From: Hydractinia symbiolongicarpus
Taxonomy: Eukaryota > Cnidaria > Hydrozoa > Anthoathecata > Hydractiniidae
Reading direction: 5' to 3'
Length of the DNA stretch: 64,000 bases
Assembly (NCBI RefSeq): GCF_029227915.1
Contig: NC_079881.1
Span: 23,475,501 to 23,539,500 of the forward strand
Part shown: one piece after another, positions 26,180-39,900 of the stretch
Layout of the letters: each line of letters begins with the position of its first letter
Numbering within the stretch: the stretch's first letter is position 1
Program-made: the position numbers and the translations under genes
The notes under the pieces: model-generated
The model's input: the letters and a program-made list of their open reading frames with translations, nothing else
Databases searched by the model: none
Told to the model about the DNA's origin: nothing

Positions 26180-26240
26180 CCCGTGATTTCCGTGTCGTGG
26201 ACTCACAGTTTTAGTCACGCAAGGGAATTAATATATAAGA
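26180..26240 (-). other. Helitron 5' terminus
   Basis: On the minus strand the element starts TC at 26240-26239. Subterminal copies of CACGG (26185-26180 with CACGGG, and 26194-26190) echo the CCACGGGAAA next to the 3' hairpin (23611-23602). No long terminal inverted repeat pairs the two ends. Confidence 0.62.
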
Positions 26241-27345
26241 TTGCTTTTAACAGTGAAACGATTGACTGTAGGAATTATTAGAACTGATTCTGGACTGCGA
26301 CTTTATAAATGTGATAAATGAGCCAATTGGTCTCCAAGGAATAACATTCTTCTTAATTTGACATGATTGCTGGAATTCATCGATTACATTAGGCTCTGTG
26401 GTAGCTCTTTATTTAAAAATTTAGATAAATAAGTCTTTTTTTGCTGTGGGACCAATCCTGGCCGTTAGCTCGCGCTGAAGAAATAGAGACAGTTTTTAAA
26501 ACTACCTTTCATTGACTTTCTAACGGTGTCAATCCGTTTGAGTTACAACGGTTGCGTCACATATTCGTACCAACATGTATTTGGTGATTTTCTTCCGATA
26601 TTACTAAGTTGTATTGCTTGTAACAGTGAAACGATTGACTGTGGGAATAAATAGAACTGATTCTGGACTGTGACCTTATAAATGTAATAACTGAGTCAAT
26701 TGGTGTCCAAAGAATAACACTCTTCTTAATTTGTCATGATTGCTGGAATTCAGCGGTTACATTAGGCTCTGTGGTAGCGCTTTATTTAAAAATTTAGATA
26801 AATAAGTCTTTTTTTGCTGTGGGACCAATCCTGGCCGTTAGCACGCGCTGAATAAATAGGAACAGTTTCAGAGACTACATTTCATTGACTTTCTAGCGGT
26901 ATAAATCTGTTTGAGTTACAAAGGTTCTGTGTAATATTCGTACCAACATGTATTTAGCGAAAGTATTCGGATATTGCTAGGTTGCATCGCTTTTAACAGT
27001 GAAACGCTTGACTGTGGGACTTATTTGAACTGATTTTGGACTTTGACCTTATAAATGTGATAAATGAGGCAGTTTGACTACAAGAAATAACATTCTTCTT
27101 AATTTGACCTGATTGCTGGAACTCAGCGATTGCAGTGGGCGCTGTGGTAGCGCTTTATTAAAAAATTAGGACAAATAAGTCATTTTTTATTGTGGGACCA
27201 ATCCTAGCCGTTAGCTCGCGCTGAAGAAATAGAGACAGTTTCAAAAACTACATTTCATTTACTTTCTAACGGTGTCAATCCGTTTGAGTTACAACGGTTG
27301 CGTCACATATTTGTACCAACATTTATTTAGTGATTTTCTTCCGAT

Positions 27346-27373
27346 ATTACTAAATTGTATTGCTTTTAACAGT
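27346..27373 (+). other. Unoccupied Helitron target site
   Basis: attactaaattgta followed directly by ttgcttttaacag. The left part equals the sequence ending at 23594 and the right part equals that beginning at 26241. The insertion point corresponds to the A/T step at 27359/27360. This paralogous empty site fixes both ends of the element. Confidence 0.85.
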
Positions 27374-27575
27374 GAAACGATTGACTGTAGGAATTATTAG
27401 AACTGATTCTGGACTGCGACTTTATAAATGTGATAAATGAGCCAATTGGTCTCCAAGGAATAACATTCTTCTTAATTTGACATGATTGCTGGAATTCATC
27501 GATTACATTAGGCTCTGTGGTAGCGCTTTATTTAAAAATTTAGATAAATAAGTCTTTTTTTGCTGTGGGACCAAT

Positions 27576-30500
27576 CCTAGCCGTTAGCGCGCGCTGAAGA
27601 TATAGAGACAGTTTCAAAAACTTCATTTCATTGACTTTTTAACAGTGTCAATCCGTTTGCGTTACAACGGTTGCGTCACATATTCGTACCAACATGTATT
27701 TAGCGATAGTATTCGGATATTACTAGGTTGCATCGCTTTTAACAGTGAAACGTTTGACTGTGGGATTTAATTGAACTGACTTTGGACTTTGACCTTAAAA
27801 ATGTGATAAATGAGCCAGTTTGACTACAAGAAATAACATTCTTATTAATCTGACATGATTGCTGGAAGTCAGCGATTACACTGGGCGCTGTGGTAGCGTT
27901 TTATTTAAAAATTTAGATAAATAAGTCTTTTTTTACTGTGGGACCAATTCTAGCCGTTAGTTCGCGCTTAAGAAATAGAAACAGTACCAAAGAGTACATG
28001 TCATTGACTTTCTAGCGGTATAAATTCGTTTGAGTTACAACGGTTGCGTCACATAATCGTACCAACATGTATTTGGTGATTTTCTTCCGATATTACTAAG
28101 TTGTATTGTTTTTAACAGTAAAACGATTGACTGTGGGAATAAATAGAACTGATTCTGGACTGTGACCTTATAAATGTGATAAATGAGTCAATTGGGGTCC
28201 AAAGAATAACATTCTTCTTAATTTGACATGATTGCTGGAATTCAGCGGTTACATTAGGCTCTGTGGTAGCGCTATATATAAAAATTTAGATAATTAAGTC
28301 TTTTCTTACTGTGGGACCAATCCTGGCCGTTAGCACGCGCTGAATAAATGGGAACAGTTTCAAACACTCCATTTCATTGACTTTTTAACAGTGTCAATCC
28401 GTTTGCGTTACAACGGTTGCGTCACATATTCGTACCAACATGTATTTAGCGATAGTATTCGGATATTACTAGGTTGCATCGCTTTTAACAGTGAAACGCT
28501 TGACTGTGGGACTTAATTGAACTGATTTTGGACTTTGACCTTGTAAATGTGATAAATGAGCCAGTTTGACTACAAGAAATAACATTCTTCCTAATTTGAC
28601 ATGATTGCTGGAACTCAGCGATTACACTGGTCACTGTTGTAGCGCTTTATTAAGAAATTAAGATAAACAAGTCATTCTTTACTGTAGGACCAATCCTAGC
28701 CGTTAGCACGCGCTGAAGAAATAGAGACGGTTTCAGAAATTACATTTCATTTACGTTCTAACGGTGTCAATCCATTTGTGTTACAACAATTGCATCACAT
28801 ATTCGCACCAACATGTTTAAGCGATATTTTTCCGCTACTACTAGGTTCCAACGCTTTTAACAGTGAAACGATTGACTGTGGGACTTAATTGAACTGATTT
28901 TGGACTATGACCTTATAAATGTGAAAGTGAGACAATTGGACTTCAAGAAATAACATTCTTCTTAATTTGACTTGATTGCCGAAACTCAGCGATTACATTT
29001 GGCGCTGTGGTAGCGATTCATTTACAAATTAAGATAAAATAATCAGTTTTTACTGTGGGACCAATCCTAGCCGTTTGCGCGCGCTGAAGAAATAGAGACA
29101 GTTTCAAATACTACATTTCACTGACTTTCTAACGGTGTCAGTCCGTTTGAGTTACAACGGTTGCGTCACATATTCGTACCAACATGTATTTAGCGATAGT
29201 ATTCGGATATTGCTAGGTTGCATCGCTTTTAACAGTGAAACGCTTGACTGTGGGACTTATTTGAACTGATTTTGGACTTTGACCTTATAAATGTGATAAA
29301 TGAGGCAGTTTGACTACAAAAAATAACATTCTTCTTAATTTGACATGATTGCTGGAACTCAGCGATTACAGTGGGCGCTGTGGTAGCGCTTTATTAAAAA
29401 ATTAGGACAAATAAGTCATTTTTTACTGTGGGACCAATCCTAGCTGTTAGCTCGCGCTGAAGAAATAGAGACAGTTTTAAAAACTACATTTCATTTACTT
29501 TCTAACGGTGTCATTCCGTTTGAGTTACAACGGTTGCGTCACATATTCGTACCAACATGTATTTAGTGATTTTTTTCCGATATTACTAAGTTGTATCGCT
29601 TTTAACAGTGAAACGATTGACTGTGGGAATAAATAGAACTGAGTCTGGACTGTGATCTTATATATGTGATAAATAAGTCAATTGGTGTCCAAAGAATAAC
29701 ATTCTTTTTAATTTGACATGATTGCTGGAATTCAGCGAATACATTAGGCTCTGTGGTAGCGCTTTATTTAAAAATTTAGATAAATAAGTCTTTTTTTGCT
29801 GTGGCACCAATCCTGGCCGTTAGCACACGCTGAATAAATAGGAACAGTTTCAAAGACTACATTTCATTGACTTTCTAGCGGTATAAATCTGTTTGAGTTA
29901 CAACGGTTGTGTCACATATTCATACCAACATGTATTTAGCGATAGTATTCGGATGTTACTAGGTTGCATCCGTTTTAACAGTGAAACGCTTGACTGTGGG
30001 ACTTAATTGAACTGATTTTGGACTTTGACTTTATAAATGTGATAAATGAGCCAGTTTGACTACAAGAAAGAACATTCTTCTTAATTTGACATGATTGCTG
30101 GAACTCAGCGATTACACTGGCGCTGTGGTAGCGCTTTATTAAAAAATTAAGATAAATAAATGATTTTTTACTGTGGGACCAATCCTAGCCGTTAGCTCGC
30201 GCTGAAGAAATAGAGACAGTTTCAAAAACTACATTTCATTTACTTTCTAACGGTGTCATTCCGTTTGAGTTACAACGGTTGCGTCACATATTCGTACCAA
30301 CATGTATTTAGTGATTTTTTTCCGATATTACTAAGTTGTATCGCTTTTAACAGTGAAACGATTGACTGTGGGACTTAATTGAACTGATTCTGGAATGTGA
30401 CCTTATAAATGTGATAAATGAACCAATTGGTCTCCAAGGAATAACATTCTTCTTAATTTGACTTGATTGCCGAAACTCAGCGATTACACTTGGCGCTGTG

Positions 30501-31732
30501 GTAGCGATTCATTTAAAAATTAAGATAAAAAAAATCAGTTTTTACTGTGGGACCAATCCTAGCCGTTAGCGCGCTGAAAAAATAGAGACAGTTTCAAATA
30601 CTACATTTCACTGACTTTCTAACGGTGTCAGTCCGTTTGAGTTACAACGGTTGCGTCACACATTCGTGCCAACATGTATTTGGTGATTTTCTTCCAATAT
30701 TACTAAGTTGTATAGGTTTTAACAGTGAAACGCTTGACTGTAGGACTTATTTGAACTGATTTTGGACTTTGACCTTATAAATGAGATAAATGAGGCAGTT
30801 TGACTACAAGAAATAACATTCTTCTTAATTTGACATGATTGCTGGAACTCAGCGATTGCAGTGGTCTCTGTGGTAGCGCTTTATTAAAAAATTAAGACAA
30901 ATAAGTCATTTTTTACTGTGGGACCAATCCTAGCTGTTAGCTCGCGCTGAAGAAATAGAGACAGTTTCAAAAACTACCTTTCATTGACTCTCTAACGGTG
31001 TCAATCCGTTTGAGTTACAACGGTTGCGTCACATATTCGTACCAACATGTATTTGGTGATTTTCTTCCAATATTACTAAGTTGTATAGCTTTTAACAGTG
31101 AAACGATTGACTGTGGGAATAAGTAGAACTGATTCTGGACTGTGATCTTTTAAATGTGATAAATGAGTCAATTGGTGTCCAAAGAAAAACATTCTTTTTA
31201 ATTTGACATGATTGCTGGAACTCAGCGATTACACTGGTCGCTGTGGTTGCGCTTTATTAAAAAATTAAGATAAGTAAGTCATTTTTTACTGTGGGACCAA
31301 TCCTAGCCGTTAGCGCGCGCTGAATAAATAGGAACAGTTTCAAAGACTACATTTCATTGACTTTCTAGCGGTATAAATCTGTTTGAGTTACAACAGTTGT
31401 GTCACATATTCATACCAACATGTATTTAGCGATAGTATTCGGATATTACTAGGTTGCATCGCTTTTAACAGTGAAACGCTTGACTGTGAGACTTAATTAA
31501 ACTGATTTTGGACTTTGACCTTATAAATGTGATAAATGAGCTAGTTTGACTAAAAGAAATAACATTCTTCTTAATTTGACATGATTACTGGAACTCAGCG
31601 ATTACACTGGGGCTGTGGTAGCGCTTTATTAAAAAATTAAGATAAATAAGTCATTTTTTACTGTGGGACCAATCCTGGCCGTTAGCATGCGCTGAAGAAA
31701 TAGAGACAGTTTTAAAAACTACCTTTCATTGA
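27576..31732 (+). repeat. Heterogeneous satellite block with first C and D monomers
   Basis: Starts: 27635, 28008, 28381, 28754, 29125, 29498, 29871, 30243, 30615, 30988, 31361. No clean HOR is visible. The monomer at 28754 carries gcgatatttttccgctactactagg (type C) and then the type D tail (cttgattgccgaaactcag, tagcgattcattta). The one at 30243 has tgatttttttccgatattac with the D tail. The 28754 copy opens cgttct instead of ctttct. Confidence 0.7.
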
Positions 31733-31849
31733 CTTTCTAACGGTGTCAATCCGTTTGAGTTACAACGGTTGCGTCACATATTCGTACCAACATGTATTTG
31801 GTGATTTTCTTCCAATATTACTAGGTTGCATCGCTTTTAACAGTAAAAC

Positions 31850-32700
31850 GCTTGACTGTGGGACTTAATTGAACTGATTTTGGACTTTGACTTTGTAAAT
31901 GCGATAAATGAGCCAGTTTGACTACAAGAAATAACATTCTTCTTAATTTGACATGATTGCTGGAATTCAGCGATTACATTAGGCTCTGTGGTAGCGCTTT
32001 ATTTAAAAATTTAGATAAATAAGTATTTTCTTACTGTGGGACAAATCCTGGCCGTTAGCACGCGCTGAATAAATAGGAACAGTCCCAAAGACTAAATTTC
32101 ATTGACGTTCTAGCGGTATAAGTCCGTTTGAGTTAAAACGGTTCTGTCACATATTCGTACCAACATGTATTTAGCGATAGTATTCGGATATTACTAGGTT
32201 GCATCGCTTTTAACAGTGAAACGCTTGACTGTGGGACTTAATTGAACTGATTTTGGACTTTGACTTTGTAAATGCGATAAATGAGCCAGTTTGACTACAA
32301 GAAATAACATTCTTCTTAATTTGACATGATTGCTGGAATTCAGCGATTACATTAGGCTCTGTGGTAGCGCTTTATTTAAAAATTTAGATAAATAAGTATT
32401 TTCTTACTGTGGGACAAATCCTGGCCGTTAGCACGCGCTGAATAAATAGGAACAGTCCCAAAGACTAAATTTCATTGACGTTCTAGCGGTATAAGTCCGT
32501 TTGAGTTAAAACGGTTCTGTCACATATTCGTACCAACATGTATTTAGCGATAGTATTCGGATATTACTAGGTTGCATCGCTTTTAACAGTGAAACGCTTG
32601 ACTGTGGGACTTAATTGAACTGATTTTGGACTTTGACTTTGTAAATGCGATAAATGAGCCAGTTTGACTACAAGAAATAACATTCTTCTTAATTTGACAT
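31850..32700 (+). repeat. Single-monomer homogenised run
   Basis: Consecutive near-identical monomers at a 373-bp offset: gactttgtaaatgcgataa occurs three times, about 373 bp apart, and cgttctagcggtata at 32106 and 32479. The copy at 32106-32478 looks identical to the start of the next by eye. This is the only clear first-order tandem (period 1 monomer) in the window. Confidence 0.78.
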
Positions 32701-34499
32701 GATTGCTGGAACTCAGCGATTACACTGGTCACTGTGGTAGCGCTTTATTACAAAATTAAGATAAATCAGTCATTTTTTACTGCGGGACCAATCCTAGCCG
32801 TTGGCTCGCGCTGAAGAAATAGAGACAGTTTCAAAAACTACATTTCATTTACTTTCTAACGGTGTCAATCCGTTTGAGTTACAACAGTTGCGTCACATAT
32901 TCGTACCACCATGTATTTAGTGATTTTCTTCCGATATTACTAAGTTGTATTGTTTTTAACAGTGAAACGATTGACTGTGGAAATTAACAGAACTGATTCT
33001 GGACTGCGACCTTTTAAATGTGATAAATGAGCCAATTGGTCTCCAAGGAATAACATTTTTCTTAATTTGACATGATTGCTGGAATTCATCGATTACATTA
33101 GGCTCTGTGGTAGCGTTTTATTAAAAAATTTAGATAAATAAGTCTTTTCTCACTGTTAAACCACTCCTGGCCGTTGGCACGCGCTAAATATATAGGAACA
33201 GTTCAAAAGACTACATTTCATTGACTTTCTAGCGGTATAAATCCGTTTGAATTACAACGGTTGCGTCAAATATTCGTACCAACATGTAATTAGCTATAGT
33301 ATTCGGATATTACTAGGTTGCATCGCTTTTAACAGTGAAACGCTTGACTGTGGGACTTAATTGAACTGATTTTGGACTTTGACTTTATAAATGTGATAAA
33401 TGAGCCAATTGGTCTCCAAGGAATAGCATTCTTTTTAATTTGACATGATTGCTGGAATTCAGCGAATACATTAGGCTCTGTGGTAGCGCTTTATTTAAAA
33501 ATTTAGAGAAATAAGTCTTTTTTTGCTGTGGGACCAATCCTGGCCGTTAGCACACACTGAATAAATAGGAACAGTTTCAAAGACTACATTTCATTGACTT
33601 TCTAGCGGTATAAATCTGTTTGAGTTACAACGGTTGTGTCACATATTCATACCAACATGTATTTGGTGATTTTCTTCCAATATTACTAAGTTGTATAGCT
33701 TTTAACAGTGAAATTATTGACTGTGGGAATAAATAGAACAGATTCTGGACTTTGACCTTATAAATATGATAAATGAGTTAGTTTGACTACAAGAAATAAC
33801 ATTCTTCTTAATTTGACATGATTGCTGGAACTCAGCGATTACAGTGGGCGCTGTGGTAGCGCTTTAATAAAAAATTAAGACAAATAAGTCATTTTTTACT
33901 GTGGGACCAATCCTAGCTGTTAGCTCGCGCTGAAGAAATAGAGACAGTTTCAAAAACTACCTTTCATTGACTTTCTAACGGTGTCAATCCGTTTGAGTTA
34001 CAACGGTTGCGTCACATATTCGTACCAACATGTATTTGGTGATTTTCTTCCAATATTACTAAGTTGTATAGCTTTTAACAGTGAAACGATTGACTGTGGG
34101 AATAAATAGAACTGATTCTGGACTGTGATCTTATAAATGTGATAAATGAGCTAGTTTGACTACAAGAAATAACATTCTTCTTAATTTGACATGATTGCTG
34201 GAATTCAGCGATTACATTAAGCTCTGTGGTAGCGCTTTATTAAAAAATTAAGATAAATAAGTCATTTTTTACTGTGGGACCAATCCTGGCCGTTAGCTTG
34301 CGCTGAAGAAATAGAGGGATAGTTTTAAAAACTACCTTTCATTGTCTTTCTAACGGTGTCAATCCTTTGAGTTACAACGGTTGCGTCACATATTCGTACC
34401 AACATGTATTTGGTGATTTTCTTCTGATATTACTAAGTTGTATTGCTTTTAACAGTGAAACAATTGTCTGTGGGAATAAATAGAACTGATGCTGGACTG
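32701..34499 (+). repeat. Mixed satellite block
   Basis: Starts: 32852, 33225, 33598, 33971, 34346. A, B and E-like monomers with no clear HOR. The monomer at 33971 is 375 bp, owing to a small insertion giving agagggatagtt at about 34314. Confidence 0.65.
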
Positions 34500-36930
34500 G
34501 GACCTTATAAATGTGATAAATGAGCCAATTGGTGTCCAAAGAATAACATTCTTCTTAATTTGACATGATTGCTGGAATTCAGCGATTACATTAGGCTCTG
34601 TGGTAGCGCTTTATTTAAAAATTTAGATGATTAATTATTTTCTTACTGTGGGACCAATCCTGGCGGTTAGCACGCACTGAATAAATAGGAACAGTTCCAA
34701 AGACTACATTTCATTGACTTTCTAGCGGTATAAGTCCGTTTGAGTTACAACGGTTCTGTCACATATTCGTACCAACATGTATTTAGCGATAGTATTCGGA
34801 TATTACTAGGTTGCATCGCTTTTAACAGTGAAACGCTTGACTGTGGGACTTAATTGAACTGATTTTGGACTTTGACCTTGTAAATGCGATAAATGAGCTA
34901 GTTTGACTACAAGAAATAACATTCTTCTTAATTTGACATGATTGATGGAACTCAGCGATTACACTGGTCACTGTGGTAGCGCTTTATTACAAAATTAAGA
35001 TAAACAAGTCATTTTTCACTGCGGGACCAATCCTAGCCGTTGGCTCGCGCTGAAGAAATAGAGACAGTTTCAAAAACTACATTTCATTTACTTTCTAACG
35101 GTGTCAATCCGTTTGAGCTACAACAGTTGCGTCACATATTCGTACCACCATGTATTTAGTGATTTTCTTCCGATATTACTAAGTTGTATTGCTTTTAACA
35201 GTGAAACGATTGACTGTGGAAATTAACAGAACTGATTCTGGACTGCCACCTTATAAATGTGATAAATGAGCTAATTGGTCTCCAAGGAATAACATTCTTC
35301 TTAATTTGACATGATTGCTAGAATTCATCGATTACATTAGGCTCTGTGGTAGCGCTATATTTAAAAATTTAGATAAATAAGTCTTTTCTTACTGTGGAAC
35401 CAATCCTGGCCGATAGCACGCGCTAAATAAATAGGAACAGTTCGAAAGACTACATTTCACTGACTTTCTAACGGTGTCAGTCCGTTTGAGTTACAACGGT
35501 TGTGTCACATATTCGTACCAACATGTATTTAGCGATAATATTCGGATATTGCTAGGTTGCATCGCTTTTAACAGTGAAACGCTTGACTGTGGGACTTATT
35601 TGAACTGATTTTGCACTTTGACCTTATAAATGTGATAAATGAGGCAGTTTGACTACAAGAAATAACATTCTTCTTAATTTGACATGATTGCTGGAACTCA
35701 GCGATTACACTGGGGGCTGTGGTAGCGCTTTATTAAAAAATTAAGATAAATAAGCCATTTTTTACTGTGGGACCAATCCTAGCTGTTATCTCGCGCTGAA
35801 GAAATAGAGACAGTTTCAAAAACTACCTTTCATTGACTTTCTAACGGTGTCAATCCGTTTGAGTGACAATGGTTGCGTCAAATATTCGTACCAACATGTA
35901 TTTGGTGATTTTCTTCCAATATTACTAAGTTATATAGCTTTTAACAGTGAAACGATTGACTGTGGGAATAAATAGAACTAATTCTGGACTGTGACCTTAT
36001 AAATGTGATAAATGAGCCAATTGGTGTCCAAAGAATAACATTCTTCTTAATTTGACATGATTGCTGGAATTCAGCGATTACATTAGGCTCTGTGGTAGCG
36101 CTTTATTTAAAAATTTAGATGATTAATTATTTTCTTACTGTGGGACCAATCCTGGCGGTTAGCACGCACTGAATAAATAGGAACAGTTCCAAAGACTACA
36201 TTTCATTGACTTTCTAGCGGTATAAGTCCGTTTGAGTTACAACGGTTCTGTCACATATTCGTACCAACATGTATTTAGCGATAGTATTCGGATATTACTA
36301 GGTTGCATCGCTTTTAACAGTGAAACGCTTGACTGTGGGACTTAATTGAACTGATTTTGGACTTTGACCTTGTAAATGCGATAAATGAGTTAGTTTGACT
36401 ACAAGAAATAACATTCTTCTTAATTTGTCATGATTGATGGAACTCAGCGATTACACTGGTCACTGTGGTAGCGTTTTATTACAAAATTAAGATAAACAAG
36501 TCATTTTTCACTGCGGGACCAATCCTAGACGTTGGCTCGCGCTGAAGAAATAGAGACAGTTTCAAAAACTACATTTCATTTACTTTCTAACGGTGTCAAT
36601 CCGTTTGAGTTACAACAGTTGCGTCACATATTCGTACCACCATGTATTTAGTGATTTTCTTCCGATATTACTAAGTTGTATTGCTTTTAACAGTGAAACG
36701 ATTGACTGTGGAAATTAACAGAACTGATTCTGGACTGCGACCTTATAAATGTGATAAATGAGCTAATTGGTCTCCAAGGAATAACATTCTTCTTAATTTG
36801 ACATGATTGCTAGAATTCATCGATTACATTAGGATCTGTGGTAGCGCTTTATTTAAAAATTTAGATAAATAAGTCTTTTCTTACTGTGGAACCAATCCTG
36901 GCCGTTAGCACGCGCTAAATAAATAGGAAC
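34500..36930 (+). repeat. Tetramer HOR, 1492 bp, ~1.6 copies
   Basis: The private mark gattaattattttcttactg occurs at 34629 and 36121, 1492 bp apart, followed in both by tggcggttagcacgcactg. Homology runs about 34500-35440 to 35992-36930. Starts: 34718, 35091, 35464, 35837, 36210, 36583. Confidence 0.8.
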
Positions 36931-39900
36931 AGTTCGAAAGACTACATTTCATTGACTTTCTAGCGGTATAAATCCGTTTGAGTTACAACGGTTGCGTCAC
37001 ATATTCGTACCAACATATATTTAGTGATTTTTTTCCGATATTACTAAGTTGTATCGCTTTTAACAGTGAAACGATTGACTGTGGGACTTAATTGAACTGA
37101 TTCTGGAATGTGACCTTATAAATGTGATAAATGAGCCAATTGGTCTCCAAGGAATAACATTCTTCTTAATTTGACTTGATTGCCGAAACTCAGCGATTAC
37201 ACTTGGCGCAGTTTCAAATACTACATTTCACTGACATTCTAACGGTGTCAGTCCGTTTGAGTTACAACGGTTGCGTCACACATTCGTACCAACATGTATT
37301 TGGTGATTTTCTTCCAATATTACTAAGTTGTACAGGTTTTAACAGTGAAACGATTGACTGTGGGAATAGATAGAACTGATTCTGGACTTTGACCTTATAA
37401 GTGTGATAAATGAGCTAGTTTGACTACAAGAAATAACATTCTTCTTAATTTGACATGATTGCTGGAACTCAGCGATTACACTGGGCGCTGTGGTAGCGCT
37501 TTATTAAAAAATTAAGATAAATAAGTCATTTTTTACTGTGGGACCAATCCTGGCCGTTAGCACGCGCTGAATAAATAGGAACAGTTTCAAAAACTACAAT
37601 TCATTTACTTTCTAACGGTGTCAATCCGTTTGAGTTACAACAGTTGCGTCACATATTCGTACCACCATGTATTTAGTGATTTTCTTCCGATATTACTAAG
37701 TTGTATTGCTTTTAACAGTGAAACGATTGACTGTGGAAATTAACAGAACTGATTCTGGACTGCGACCTCATAAATGTGATAAATGAGCCAATTGGTCTCA
37801 AATGAATAACCTTCTTCTTAATTTGACATGATTGCTGGAATTCATCGATTACATTAAGCTCTGTGGTAGCGCTTTATTTAAAAATTTAGATAAATAAGTC
37901 TTTTCTCACTGTGGAACCAATCCTGCCCGTTAGCACGCGCTAAATAAATAGGAACAGTTCGAAAGACTACATTTCATTGACTTTCTAGCGCTATAAATCC
38001 GTTTGAGTTACAACGGTTGCGTCACATATTCGTACCAACATGTATTTAGCCATAGTATTCGGATATTACTAGGTTGCATCGCTTTTAAGAGTGAAACGCT
38101 TGACTGTGGGACTTAATTGAACTGATTTTGGACTTTGACTTTATAAATGTTATAAATGAGCCAGTTTGACTACAAGGAATAACATTTTTCTTAATTTGAC
38201 ATGATGGCTGGAACTCAGCGATTACACTGGGTGCTGTGGTAGCGCTTTATTAAAAAATTAAGATGAATAAATCATTTTTTACTGTGGGTCCAATCCTAGC
38301 CGTTAGCTCGCCCTGAAGAAATAGAGACAGTTTCAAAAACTACATTTCATTTACTTTCTAACGGTGTCAATCCGTTTGAATTACAACAGTTGCGTCACAT
38401 ATTCGTACCACCATGTATTTAGTGATTTTCTTCCGATATTACTAAGTTGTATTGCTTTTAACAGTGAAACGATTGACTGTGGAAATTAACAGAACTGATT
38501 CTGGACTGCGACCTCATAAATGTGATAAATGAGCCAATTGGTCTCAAATGAATAACCTTCTTCTTAATTTGACATGATTGCTGGAATTCATCGATTACAT
38601 TAAGCTCTGTGGTAGCGCTTTATTTAAAAATTTAGATAAATAAGTCTTTTCTCACTGTGGAACCAATCCTGGCCGTTAGCACGCGCTAAATAAATAGGAA
38701 CAGTTCGAAAGACTACATTTCATTGACTTTCTAGCGCTATAAATCCGTTTGAGTTACAACGGTTGCGTCACATATTCGTACCAACATGTATTTAGCCATA
38801 GTATTCGGATATTACTAGGTTGCATCGCTTTTAAGAGTGAAACGCTTGACTGTGGGACTTAATTGAACTGATTTTGGACTTTGACTTTATAAATGTTATA
38901 AATGAGCCAGTTTGACTACAAGGAATAACATTTTTCTTAATTTGACATGATGGCTGGAACTCAGCGATTACACTGGGTGCTGTGGTAGCGCTTTATTAAA
39001 AAATTAAGATGAATAAATCATTTTTTACTGTGGGTCCAATCCTAGCCGTTAGCTCGCCCTGAAGAAATAGAGACAGTTTCAAAAACTACATTTCATTTAC
39101 TTTCTGACGGTGTCAATCCGTTTGAATTACAACAGTTGCGTCACATATTCGTACCAACATGTATTTAGTGATTTTTTTCCGATATTACTAATTTGTATCG
39201 CCTTTACCAGTGAAACGATTGACTGTGGGACTTAATTGAACTGATTCTGGAATGTGACCTTATAAATGTGATAAATGAGCCAATTGGTCTCCAAGGAATA
39301 ACATTCTTCTTAATTTGACTTGATTGCCGAAACTCAGCGATTACACTTGGCGCTGTGGTAGCGATTCATTTAAAAATTAAGATAAAAAAATCAGTTTTTA
39401 CTGTGGGATCAATCCTAGCCGTTAGCGCGCTGAAGAAATAGAGACAGTTTCAAATACAACATTTCACTGACTTTCTAACGGTGTCAGTCCTTTTCAGTTA
39501 CAACGGTTGCGTCACACATTCGTACCAACATGTGTTTGGTGATTTTCTTCCAATATTACTAAGTTGTATCGCTTTTAACAGTGAAACGATTGACTTTGGG
39601 ACTTAACTGAACTGATTCTGGAATGTGACCTTATAAATGTCATAAATGAGCCAATTGGTCTCCAAGGAATAACATTTTTCTTAATTTGACTTGATTGCCG
39701 AAACTCAGCGATTACACTTGGCGCTGTGGTAGCGATTCATTTAAAAATTAAGATAAAAAAATCAGTTTTTACAGTGGGACCAATCCTAGCCGTTAGCGCG
39801 CTGAAGAAATAGAGACAGTTTCAAATACTACATTTCACTGACTTTCTAACGGTGTCAGTCCGTTTGAGTTACAACGGTTGCGTCACACATTCGTACCAAC

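Larger units (their letters stand above)
23595..26240 (-). mobile_element. Non-autonomous Helitron-type element (2646 bp)
   Basis: A single non-satellite insert. The broken monomer is 98 bp on the left and 275 bp on the right, together exactly 373, so there is no target duplication or loss. On the minus strand the element begins TCTTATATATTAATTCCC and ends GGGAAACAGCTAG, with host A before it and host T after it. Helitrons are known for 5' TC, 3' CTRR, insertion between A and T, no target-site duplication, no terminal inverted repeats and a hairpin just inside the 3' end; all of these are met. No long open frame and no Rep or helicase domain are present, so it would depend on enzymes supplied elsewhere. 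The base a at both 23594 and 26240 leaves a 1-bp ambiguity that the Helitron rule resolves. An unrelated element that leaves no duplication is the main alternative. Confidence 0.78.
22695..27575 (+). repeat. Trimer duplication holding the Helitron in one copy
   Basis: Two copies of a three-monomer unit, about 22695-26459 and 26460-27575. The offset is 3765 bp, which equals 3 x 373 plus the 2646-bp insert. Shared private marks are ttacaaaggt at 23151 and 26916, ctgtgtaatattcg, gacctgattgctgg, and the ctgtaggaattattag context at about 26268 and 27387. Over about 1 kb I see one difference (t at 23196, a at 26961). The copies are therefore recent duplicates, and the second is the unoccupied form of the insertion site. 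Confidence 0.85.

Noticed and set aside
23595-26240. DNA transposon with terminal inverted repeats
   Set aside because: The two ends share only a few bases in inverted order and there is no target-site duplication.
22751-27359. Direct repeats flanking the insert, looking like LTRs of a retrotransposon
   Set aside because: The repeats (22751-23594 and 26516-27359) are satellite monomers in array phase, and the second does not abut the insert (26241-26515 intervenes). There is no primer-binding site, polypurine tract or gag/pol frame.
37176-37373. 65-codon open frame on +, with a near-identical twin at 40933-41130
   Set aside because: Both span the 92-bp deletion join of short satellite monomers, which removes stops. 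Their similarity is explained by the HOR duplication, not by coding selection.
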